From Gammaproteobacteria bacterium (GTDB lineage: Bacteria > Pseudomonadota > Gammaproteobacteria > Chromatiales > Chromatiaceae): 64,000 bases of DNA. The DNA is taken from the NCBI GenBank assembly GCA_020445255.1, contig JAGRGY010000046.1:1-64000 (forward strand), read 5' to 3'. Each line of letters begins with the position of its first letter. The first letter of the stretch is position 1. Below, one piece after another: positions 16,586 through 23,964 of the stretch. The position numbers and the translations under genes are program-made. The notes beneath the pieces were generated by a model. The model did no database searches and had not been told where the DNA came from. It worked only from the letters and a program-made list of their open reading frames with translations.

Positions 16586-16908
16586 GCTGGTCAAAATTTG
16601 GTCAGGGCGCGTGCGGCGGGCCGCCACACGACGAAAAACGCAGGTTTTTTTCAAAAAACCTGCGCACCGTATTCGTTAATTTCCGCCGATCGCCTAAAAT
16701 CTGCTAAAAATCAGACGCTTCGTTGACAGGCAAATTGATGTGCGATTAGCTTAGTCAACGCGGCAGGGGCTAGCCAATGCAAAACACGCATGCCCCTATA
16801 GGGAAATCCTAATTTCCTTATATGGCACGAATCCGGGCGAACCGCAGCCGCAGTCAGCCAGTCATCGTGCGGTGCCGGACAGAACAATAATGCCTTTGAG
16901 GAGCCACG
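16586..16908. promoter_or_regulatory. Divergent intergenic region with three inverted repeats
   Basis: This 323-bp, relatively AT-rich region lies upstream of the adenylate-kinase-like gene. It holds CGCAGGTTTTTT / AAAAAACCTGCG (16639-16650 and 16653-16664), a 12-bp perfect repeat with a 2-bp centre. It also holds the palindrome CCCTATAGGG (16794-16803) and GGAAAT-CCTA-ATTTCC (16802-16817). A TTGACA at 16723-16728 could be a -35 box, but no convincing -10 follows. The repeats look like operators or transcript hairpins. Confidence 0.45.
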
Positions 16909-18387
16909 ATGAGGATCGTTCTTTTGGGCCCCCCGGGATCGGGTAAGTCCGAGCTGTCGCAGAAAATTTCCGACCATTACGGGATGCCGGTCATCACCGT
17001 GGGCAGCGTGATGCAGCGCGCTGCCGCCGAGCAGTCCGAACTCGGACGCCTGGCCAAGGAGGCCATGGACATGTCGCGCGTCTCTGACGAGCTGTTGCTC
17101 GCGCTGCTGCGCATCCAGCTGCCGCAGATGGATCTCGGCAAGGGGTTTGTCCTCGTCGACCTGCCCAAGAATGCCGGCCAGGCGGACGTGCTCGACAGCG
17201 TTCTGAACGACCTCGGCGCCGGTATCGAGGCCGTGTTCAACCTCGAGGTCGATCCGGACGAGCTGATGGAGCGGCTGGTCGGACGGATCACCTGCGACAA
17301 CTGCGGCGCCCAGTACAATCTGTACGTGAACCCGCCCCTGGTCGACGGTGTCTGCGACGCTTGCGGCGCACGCGTGGTCAAGCGGCCCGACGATTACGAG
17401 GAGACGATCAGCAATCGTCTGCGCGTCTACGAAGGGCTGATGGGGCCGTTGCTCCAATACTACGGTCTGAACGACAAGCTGCACCGCATCGAGGCGGATG
17501 CCGGGATCCCCAAGATCTGGAAGGTGGTGCGCAAGCTGATCGACGCGTTGCCGCCGAGCACGGTACCCGGCAGCGTGATCGAGGAACCGCCGCCGGCTGC
17601 GCCACCTGCTGCCACCAAGACCCCGGCGAAGCGCGCCAACATGATCAAGGCGGCGGCGACCAAGACCAGTTCCGAGCAGCGCGCCAAGCCCGCCAAACCG
17701 GTCGCGAAGAAGGCTGCAAAGGCGGCGGGCGGGGCGACGGGCAAGGGCGCCGCCGCCAAGGGTAAGGCGGCGGCCAAAAAGTCAGCTCCCGACAAGCAGG
17801 CTGCCGCCAAGAAACCGGCCGCGACGACGACCGCGACCAAGAAATCGACCACCAAGAAGGCGGCAGTCAAGAAGGCGGCAGTCAAGAAAGCAGCCGCGAA
17901 AAAGGTCGCGGCGAAGAAGGCCGCCGCGAAGAAGGCAGCGGTGAAGAAGTCCGTCGCCAGGAAGGCGGCCGCCAAGAAGGCCGTGGTGAAGAAGACGGGT
18001 TCAAAAAAGGCGTCATCGAAGAAGACGGCGGCCAAGAAGGCCTCGGTGAAGAAGTCCGCCGCCAGGAAGAAGGTGACCAGGAAGACAGTCACCAAGCGTG
18101 CTGCCGTCAAGAAGAGCGTGGCGAAGAAGTCGACGGCCAAGAAGACCACCGCCAGCAAGAAGGTGGCGGGGAAGACAATCGCCAAGCGTGCCGCCGTCAA
18201 GAAGAGCGCGGCGGGTAACAAGGCGGCCAACAAGGCCGCGGCTAAGAAAAAGACCGCGGCCAAGAAGAAGGTGGTCGGCAAAGCGGGCGCCGCAAGCGCG
18301 TCGGGCAGGAAGGCGGCGGCGAAGAAGACGACAGCGAGGAAGACGGTGAAGAAAGCGGCGTCGAAAAAGGCCGCGCGTCGGCGCTGA
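16909..18387 (+). CDS. Adenylate-kinase-like protein fused to a histone-H1-like Lys/Ala tail
   Basis: This 492-residue protein has two parts. Residues 1-213 have the adenylate kinase fold: P-loop GPPGSGKS (7-14), RLVGR, a four-cysteine zinc lid (C129, C132, C149, C152), NPP and RPDDYEET. The AMP-binding motifs are altered: STGDMLR becomes roughly VGSVMQR, and DGFPRT becomes VDLPKN, with arginine replaced by lysine. AMP kinase activity is therefore uncertain. Residues ~235-492 are an almost pure Lys/Ala tail with repeated KKAA, KKAAVKK and KKSVAKK units, like bacterial H1-like proteins (AlgP type) that bind DNA or polyanions. The reading frame is unbroken across both parts. A separate housekeeping adk probably exists elsewhere. 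Confidence 0.8.
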   Translation: MRIVLLGPPGSGKSELSQKISDHYGMPVITVGSVMQRAAAEQSELGRLAKEAMDMSRVSDELLLALLRIQLPQMDLGKGFVLVDLPKNAGQADVLDSVLNDLGAGIEAVFNLEVDPDELMERLVGRITCDNCGAQYNLYVNPPLVDGVCDACGARVVKRPDDYEETISNRLRVYEGLMGPLLQYYGLNDKLHRIEADAGIPKIWKVVRKLIDALPPSTVPGSVIEEPPPAAPPAATKTPAKRANMIKAAATKTSSEQRAKPAKPVAKKAAKAAGGATGKGAAAKGKAAAKKSAPDKQAAAKKPAATTTATKKSTTKKAAVKKAAVKKAAAKKVAAKKAAAKKAAVKKSVARKAAAKKAVVKKTGSKKASSKKTAAKKASVKKSAARKKVTRKTVTKRAAVKKSVAKKSTAKKTTASKKVAGKTIAKRAAVKKSAAGNKAANKAAAKKKTAAKKKVVGKAGAASASGRKAAAKKTTARKTVKKAASKKAARRR

Positions 18388-18400
18388 GGCAGTGGCCACC

Positions 18401-18424
18401 CAGCGCCCCCGGATGGCGGCGCTG
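18401..18424. terminator. Hairpin between convergent genes
   Basis: CAGCGCC (18401-18407) and GGCGCTG (18418-18424) form a 7-bp stem in the 41-bp gap between the kinase/H1-tail gene and the convergent small gene. There is no T tract; it may be a weak terminator. Confidence 0.3.
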
Positions 18425-18428
18425 CGGG

Positions 18429-18653
18429 TCAGTCGAGTGACGGACCCAGTTGGAAATCGATGGATTCGAATCCGTGTTCCTCGAGCAGGGTGACCACGTC
18501 GTCGCTGCTGAAGCCGGGTTCCTGCTCCTCGACCTGCGCGATCAGCCCGGTGACGTGACGATAGAGTTCCTGCGCCTCATAGTCCGGAGGAATTCTCAGC
18601 AAGCGGATCCGCGCCTTGTCGGTGGCGGGCAGAATCATAAGCCTGGGTGTCAT
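18429..18653 (-). CDS. Small protein of unknown function
   Basis: This 74-residue protein begins MTPRLMILPATDKARIRLLR and ends HGFESIDFQLGPSLD. GAGG lies 7 nt before the ATG. The central segment (YRHVTGLIAQVEEQEPGFSSDD) is probably helical and the charge distribution looks natural. I do not recognise it. It could be spurious, but the ribosome binding site and codon pattern favour a real gene. Confidence 0.5.
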   Translation of the reverse strand: MTPRLMILPATDKARIRLLRIPPDYEAQELYRHVTGLIAQVEEQEPGFSSDDVVTLLEEHGFESIDFQLGPSLD

Positions 18654-18787
18654 GTTGCGTACCTCGATGGCAATGGCGGCCGGACGGCGACTGGGCGGCC
18701 ATTCTCTACCAAGGCTTACGCGACCGCACGCCGAAGACCGCGTGCAATTAAGGGGAATGGCCGGGTGTGCTGTGCGCGGCGGCGGGC

Positions 18788-20902
18788 CTACGCGACGCTC
18801 TCGTCTTTGCTCGCGAATGCCGGTTGCAGCCGGATCTCGACCTGCGGCGTTCCGGCGGCCCTGGCGCACGCGATCGGGATGATTTCCGCGGCCGTCACCG
18901 GTCGGCTGAAGTGGTATCCCTGGGCGCAGTCGCAGCCGAGCCGGCGCAGGCGTTCGGCCTGGGCACGCTGCTCGACACCCTCGGCGACCACGCTCGATCC
19001 GAGCACGTGCACCATTTCGATGATGGTGCCGAGCAGGGCGCTGTCCTGTTCGTTGGACAGGATGTCGGCGACGAACGAGCGATCGATCTTGACGCGGTCG
19101 GTCGGCAGTTCGCGCAGCGAGGCGAGCGTCGAGTAACCGGTGCCGAAATCGTCGAGCGCGATGCTCACGCCGAGGTCGTGCAGCTGGGCGAGCGTCGCGC
19201 GCGCATCCGGGTGGGTCTGGATCGCGCTCTCGGTGATCTCCAGTTCCAACAGCGCCGGACGCAGGCCGGTGGCAGCGAGTATCGCGTTGACGGTCGAAGG
19301 CAGCTCCGGGTCGAGCAGCTGAATCGGCGAGATGTTGACCGCGACACTCATCTCGGGGACGCCCGCATCGAACCATGCCACAGCCTGGCGGCACGCGGTG
19401 GTCAGCACCCATTCGCCGAGCGCGTCGATCAGCCCGGCCTTCTCGGCGATCGGTATGAACTCGAGCGGCGGGATCAGGCCACGCTCGGGATGGTTCCATC
19501 GCACCAGGGCCTCGACCCCGCAGCAGCCGCCGCCGACGATGTCGAACTGCGGTTGGTAGTACAGCTCGAACTGGCCCCTGTCGAGCGCCTGGCGCAGCTC
19601 CTGCTCGATCGTCAGGCGCTGCTCGGCCGCGCGCGACATCTCGGGCGCATAGCGCGCGAAATGTGACTTGGTCGTGTGCTTGGCGGCATTCATCGCGCTC
19701 TCGGCCGCCTTGAGCAGGCCGAGCGCATTGTCGCCGTCGTCCGGATAGAGCGCGACGCCGATGCTGACGCGCGGGCTGACCGAGCGTGCGCCGAGGCGGA
19801 CCGGGGTCTGGATCGCGGCGCGGCAGCGTTGCGCGATCTGCGCAATGTCGTTGTCGTCGTCGACATCGTGAACCAGCAGCGCGATCTCATCACTGCCCAG
19901 GCGGGCGGCAAAGTCGCTGCTGCGCAGCAGCGCACCCACCCGCCGCGCGACCGCCTTCAGCAGGGTGTCGCCGGCCTCGTGACCGAACGTGTCGTTGATG
20001 TCCTTGAAGCCGTCCAGGTCGAGGTACAGCACGGCGAACCTTTGCCGGTCGTCGCGGTGCCGCACGATGCTGTTGTGCAGGCGTTCGTGAAAATGGTGGC
20101 GTGACCCGATGCCAGTCAGCTGGTCGTAGTAGGACAGCTGGTGGGTGCGCGCAACCAGTTCGTCGAGGCGTGCGCGGTGTGCGCTCAGCTCGCTGCGCTG
20201 GTCGGCAATCTTCGACACGGCATCCTCGAGGCGCGCCTGCGTGACCAGACCGCCGATGTATTCGCGGACCATGCGCAGTCCCTGGAGGGTCGCGAATCCG
20301 GCCAGCAGCGACTCGACGATCAGCAGCAGCCAGCCGGCATCGCCGTCGCGCCACGCCATGTACGCGCTGACGACGAGCAGCGGCAACCACAGCGCGGCGC
20401 TGAAACGCAGCCACAGCGAGCGTTCGAGCGTCAGCGACGTAAAGGCACCCGCAATCAGGCCGAGTGTCGCGACCAGTGCGAGCTCGGTCAGGCGGTCGAT
20501 CCCGTGCACCAGCAGCAGCACGCCAACCAGCGCGCCCCACGAAAAACCGGCCAGATCGACCGACGCGCGGTAGTCATGCGCGAGTTCCAGCGCGCGGCTG
20601 CCGGTCGCATCGATCATGCGGCGGCCGATCCGCATGCGCGTGAGCGCGGACCCGAGCAGCAATAGGAACAGCACGCCGACCGGCGCCCAGTACGGCAGCA
20701 GCTGTGGGCTGGCGACGAGGAACGCCAGCATGGCCACCGGCGTGGCGAGCGGCAGCGGGCCGGTGCGGCGCGCTATCTCGTGCACGGCGGCATCACTGAC
20801 GTTGCACAGAAAATCGCCTGGCGTCCTGCAGTCGAGTGCCAGCCAGCGTTCGGCACGCAGCAATGTCGCACTCTCAGGTTGTTTGCTTCGATTGTTGTCC
20901 AT
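18788..20902 (-). CDS. Multi-pass membrane protein with degenerate GGDEF and EAL domains
   Basis: This 704-residue protein has an N-terminal MASE-like region with about five or six hydrophobic segments (residues ~50-235). A GGDEF domain with the degenerate motif GSDEI (336-340) follows, then an EAL domain with EAL at 464-466, AVNISP, LEITES, LDDFGTGY and VKIDR. Cyclase activity is doubtful; phosphodiesterase activity is likely. I chose the ATG at 20902, 9 nt after AAGG. ATGs at 20908 and 20911 are too close to that site, and an upstream ATG at 20995 is less likely. It stands alone, transcribed away from the winged-helix regulator's 3' end. Confidence 0.85.
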   Translation of the reverse strand: MDNNRSKQPESATLLRAERWLALDCRTPGDFLCNVSDAAVHEIARRTGPLPLATPVAMLAFLVASPQLLPYWAPVGVLFLLLLGSALTRMRIGRRMIDATGSRALELAHDYRASVDLAGFSWGALVGVLLLVHGIDRLTELALVATLGLIAGAFTSLTLERSLWLRFSAALWLPLLVVSAYMAWRDGDAGWLLLIVESLLAGFATLQGLRMVREYIGGLVTQARLEDAVSKIADQRSELSAHRARLDELVARTHQLSYYDQLTGIGSRHHFHERLHNSIVRHRDDRQRFAVLYLDLDGFKDINDTFGHEAGDTLLKAVARRVGALLRSSDFAARLGSDEIALLVHDVDDDNDIAQIAQRCRAAIQTPVRLGARSVSPRVSIGVALYPDDGDNALGLLKAAESAMNAAKHTTKSHFARYAPEMSRAAEQRLTIEQELRQALDRGQFELYYQPQFDIVGGGCCGVEALVRWNHPERGLIPPLEFIPIAEKAGLIDALGEWVLTTACRQAVAWFDAGVPEMSVAVNISPIQLLDPELPSTVNAILAATGLRPALLELEITESAIQTHPDARATLAQLHDLGVSIALDDFGTGYSTLASLRELPTDRVKIDRSFVADILSNEQDSALLGTIIEMVHVLGSSVVAEGVEQRAQAERLRRLGCDCAQGYHFSRPVTAAEIIPIACARAAGTPQVEIRLQPAFASKDESVA

Positions 20903-21079
20903 GTCCATCATCCTTACGCCGTACTCATCGGCGAACTCGCCGATGGGAATGACCGGGACCGTCGGGCCCGTTCTTATCGGCAATTCTGCGTGCACCCGGG
21001 TCGGGCCTCGATCGGGGATTGGCGGATTGCGTACATCGAAATTCCTGGTTCCGTGGTGGCCATCGCGTCGTCGCGCGGT

Positions 21080-21913
21080 TCAATGCACCGATGTGGGTTC
21101 GGAGCCGCGCTCGGATGGATCCGCCGACCGGTCGTTCGACGCGACGCGATCGGCGCGCAGCACGCCCTGGGCGATGAAACTCGCCGCTTCGGCCTGGATG
21201 TCGAGCAGGTCCCGGTCGTTCCAGGGCAGCTCACGACTGTCGATCCACAATACGTAGCGGGTTCGCGCCTCGACCAGCTGGGCGTAAACGCGCAGGCGCG
21301 AACCGGTCCAGCGCAGATTGCAGCCCAGCAGGAAATCCGCGTCGTGCTCTTCTTCGACGTTTTTCGCGCCGTGCGCCCCGTTGTGGCCGTGTTTGCCGGC
21401 GGCGCCAAGCGGGGCGAGCATGAACTGATCCGCATCGGCCAGCGCCAGGCACACCTCGCTCAGAAATCCCTTGCAGAAGTCTTTGTGTTCGGCGGCCTGG
21501 CTGAGGCAGTCGAACGACTCGATGGCCATGACCGGATGATGGCGGTCCCCGCGCGGGGGCTGTGCCATCGCGCGCCGCTCGACGCTTACCCGGTACGCGC
21601 CCAGCGGCAGGCGCAACCGCAGCGGATTGTTGCGCCCGGCATTGTTGTAGTAATGGTCGAGTTTCAGGCGCAGCTTGTTGGCCGTGACCCTGACCAGGGT
21701 ATTGGTCTGTGGGTCGAAATCCTCACCGCGACCGAACACCTCGATACCGATCGCGTAGCCGCTGAGGTTGCGCTCGCGGCCGGCCAGAGTCTCGAAAACG
21801 GCATAGGTCAGAAACTCCTTCAGCCGCTTGGCACTCCGAAACTCGTCGCTGTTGACGATGCGCCGCAGCTCCTGCAGCACCTGTTCTTCATCGATGTTTA
21901 CGTGTGCGTCCAT
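21080..21913 (-). CDS. Winged-helix regulator with TolB-like N-domain (COG5616 type)
   Basis: This 277-residue protein has an N-terminal winged-helix domain of the kind fused to adenylate cyclases and TPR proteins (RLKEFLTYAVFETLAG, VFGRGEDFDPQTNTLVRV, LPLGAYRV). A TolB-like domain follows (MAIESFDCLSQAAEHKDFCKG, LLGCNLRWTGSRLRVYAQL, RYVLWIDSRE). Here there is no cyclase or TPR region after it, so it is a short form. It is probably a transcription regulator; targets and signal are unknown. GAGGGCGG precedes the ATG at 21913. Confidence 0.7.
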   Translation of the reverse strand: MDAHVNIDEEQVLQELRRIVNSDEFRSAKRLKEFLTYAVFETLAGRERNLSGYAIGIEVFGRGEDFDPQTNTLVRVTANKLRLKLDHYYNNAGRNNPLRLRLPLGAYRVSVERRAMAQPPRGDRHHPVMAIESFDCLSQAAEHKDFCKGFLSEVCLALADADQFMLAPLGAAGKHGHNGAHGAKNVEEEHDADFLLGCNLRWTGSRLRVYAQLVEARTRYVLWIDSRELPWNDRDLLDIQAEAASFIAQGVLRADRVASNDRSADPSERGSEPTSVH

Positions 21914-22087
21914 GGTTCCGCCCTCGCGACCGCCGCCCGCGGTCGCGTCGTCGGACGGCGCGCCACAGGCATATCCGCAGCACTGGACCCCCCAGTGCCT
22001 GCTGAGGGAAATGATCGGCGGTCGGCGGTCGGTGGCGTATCGGAGGGTCCCTGATAGCCGGGTTCGAAATCCCTGAATCGTGCCCAG

Positions 22088-22134
22088 GTCCCACCACCGC
22101 CTGTGGGTCCAGGTGGTGGTGGGACCCACAGGCG
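22088..22134. repeat. Interleaved inverted repeats (A-B-A'-B')
   Basis: Arm A GTCCCACCACC (22088-22098) pairs with A' GGTGGTGGGAC (22115-22125). Arm B CGCCTGTGGGTCC (22098-22110) pairs with B' GGACCCACAGGCG (22122-22134). The arms alternate and the two right arms overlap, so only one stem can form at a time, or partial stems could make a pseudoknot. It lies between the NarL-type regulator's 3' end and the winged-helix regulator's 5' end. It could be a switch, a terminator or a protein-binding site. Confidence 0.6.
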
Positions 22135-22198
22135 CGCGCTCGAAGTGTTAGTGACTACTCACATGGGCGGCGGCAATGAAGCGCCGCCAGGCGGCGGG

Positions 22199-22849
22199 TC
22201 AGTCGCCGAGCGAGGTGATGCCCTGGCGGATCGCGTACTTGGTCAGCTCGGCGATGCTGTGCATGTCGAGCTTGTCCATGATCTTCTTGCGGTGGGTCTC
22301 GACGGTCTTGACGCTGACGAACAGGCGCTCGGCGATCTCGGCCGTCGAGTGGCCTTCGGCGATCAGCTGCAGCGTTTCCTTCTCGCGTGCGGTGAGCGGT
22401 GAGGTGTCACCGTCACCGGACAGCTGGCCCAGTGCGAGATCCTGCAGGATGCCGCCCGATGCCTGTGGGCTCACATACATTCGTCCGGCGACCAGCGCGC
22501 GGAGCGCGGTAACGATCTCCTCGAAGGCATCGTCCTTGAGCAGGTAACCCAGTGCCCCTGCCTCGAGCATCTGCTTGACGAACCGGCTGTCCGAGTGCAT
22601 CGACAGCGCCAGCACGCGCACCTCGGGCTGCACGGTGAGCAGTTGCCGGGTGGCCTCGATGCCGTTCAGCTCGCTCATCGCCACGTCCATGATGACGATC
22701 TGCGGTTGCAGCTGGCGGGCGAGCCTTATCCCTTCGCGGCCGTTGCCGGCCTCGCCGACGACCTCGAAGGCACCGTCATCCTCGATCAGCCGGCGCAGTC
22801 CCTCGCGCACGATCTTGTGATCGTCGACGATCATGATCCGGGTCTTCAT
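22199..22849 (-). CDS. NarL/FixJ-type response regulator
   Basis: This 216-residue protein has a REC domain with phosphoacceptor Asp55 (IVIMDVAM) and the usual acidic pocket (VDDH). A LuxR-type helix-turn-helix follows (LTAREKETLQLIAEGHST, KTVETHRKKIMDKL). It should be a DNA-binding output regulator. Its ATG overlaps the stop of the upstream REC-histidine kinase gene by 4 bp (ATGA), so the pair is coupled in translation. It is the last gene of the signalling operon that starts with the giant hybrid kinase. Confidence 0.93.
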   Translation of the reverse strand: MKTRIMIVDDHKIVREGLRRLIEDDGAFEVVGEAGNGREGIRLARQLQPQIVIMDVAMSELNGIEATRQLLTVQPEVRVLALSMHSDSRFVKQMLEAGALGYLLKDDAFEEIVTALRALVAGRMYVSPQASGGILQDLALGQLSGDGDTSPLTAREKETLQLIAEGHSTAEIAERLFVSVKTVETHRKKIMDKLDMHSIAELTKYAIRQGITSLGD

Positions 22850-23964
22850 TTCTGTTCCTCGCCGTTTCCCGACCTTTCCCCCATCGGGACCTGCAGCACG
22901 ACGTGGGTCCCGCCGTTGTGCAGGATCTGCAGATGTCCGCCGAGCATGTCGATGCGGTCGCGCAACGTGAACAGGCCGTAACCGCCGTTAACCCCCGGCT
23001 GGGTTTCCGCAGCGGTCTGCCGCATGCCGACCCCATCGTCCCGGATCTCGATGACCATGTCGCCGTCCTGGGTGTTCAGCGCGATCGATGCACGCGACGC
23101 GCGCGCATGCTTGACGATGTTGATCAGCAACTCGCGGATCGACTGGAACAGGAACACCCGGGTCTCCTCGCGCAGCCCACTATAGGCCTCGGCGCTGTCG
23201 ACACGAAAGTCTATCCCGTGTTTGCCGAGGGTGGTCTCGGCCAGCCATTCGACGGCCGGGCCGAGGCCCAGCTCGTACAGTGCCGACGGGCTGAGCTCGA
23301 CCATCAGGGTGCGCAGTTCCTTGAGCGTGGTATCGACGTCGCGCGTCACGGCGTCGAATTCGGCGGCGTGGCCGGCATCCGCCACATTGCGCAGCCGACC
23401 GAGGTTCATCTTGGCAAGGGCAAGGCGTTGCGCCGGTCCGTCGTGCAGTTCCTGTGCGATGCGCCGGCGCTCGCGCTCTTCGGCCAGCACCAGTTCGGCG
23501 CTGACCAGGCGCAGGCTCTCGGTGCGCTCCCTGACGCGATCCTCGAGGCCCTGGTTCTGGCGTTCGAGTTCGAGTCGCGCGCTGCACAAGGCCAGGTGGG
23601 TGCGAATACGCGCCTTGACTGTCGGTGGACTGATCGGTTTGGCGATGTAGTCGACGGCGCCCAGGCCGAGGCCGTAGGTCTCGCCCTCGACATCGTCGCG
23701 CGCGGTCAGGAATATCACCGGTATGTCGCGGCCGAGCGGGTCGCTCTTGATGCGTCGGCATGTTTCGTAGCCGTCGATGCCGGGCATCAGTACGTCGAGC
23801 AGGATCAGATGCGGCGGATCGTCGCTGCGCAGGCGCGCCAATCCCTGCTCGCCACTCTTGGCAACGATGATGCGGTAGTCGTGTCGCAGTATCTCGACCA
23901 GCACGTCGAGATACTGCTTCTCGTCATCGATAACGAGGATCTTTTCTTTGTCTTCCATCGTCAT
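22846..23964 (-). CDS. REC domain fused to NarX-type histidine kinase
   Basis: This 372-residue soluble protein starts with a REC domain (Asp57 in LILLDVLMPG), followed by a coiled-coil linker at about 128-165. A HisKA_3 domain with phosphoacceptor His174 (IAQELHDGPAQ) and a NarX-type ATPase domain ending DGVGM and GYGLFTLRDRI follow. Such kinases usually phosphorylate NarL-type regulators, here the gene that overlaps by 4 bp downstream. The upstream giant hybrid kinase also overlaps it by 4 bp. A likely flow is Hpt of the giant kinase to this REC, then kinase output to the NarL-type regulator; this is inferred. Confidence 0.9.
   Translation of the reverse strand: MTMEDKEKILVIDDEKQYLDVLVEILRHDYRIIVAKSGEQGLARLRSDDPPHLILLDVLMPGIDGYETCRRIKSDPLGRDIPVIFLTARDDVEGETYGLGLGAVDYIAKPISPPTVKARIRTHLALCSARLELERQNQGLEDRVRERTESLRLVSAELVLAEERERRRIAQELHDGPAQRLALAKMNLGRLRNVADAGHAAEFDAVTRDVDTTLKELRTLMVELSPSALYELGLGPAVEWLAETTLGKHGIDFRVDSAEAYSGLREETRVFLFQSIRELLINIVKHARASRASIALNTQDGDMVIEIRDDGVGMRQTAAETQPGVNGGYGLFTLRDRIDMLGGHLQILHNGGTHVVLQVPMGERSGNGEEQK

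Noticed and set aside
17840..18380. Tandem repeat or CRISPR-like array
   Set aside because: The repetition is codon-level, from a Lys/Ala-rich coding tail in an unbroken frame; there are no constant repeats with unique spacers.
22055..22080. A tRNA T-loop-like GGTTCGAAATCC
   Set aside because: No matching acceptor, D or anticodon stems could be placed around it on either strand.
22149..22163. A CRP-like AGTGA-CTAC-TCACA site
   Set aside because: The spacer is 4 bp instead of 6, and it lies downstream of a gene rather than at a promoter.
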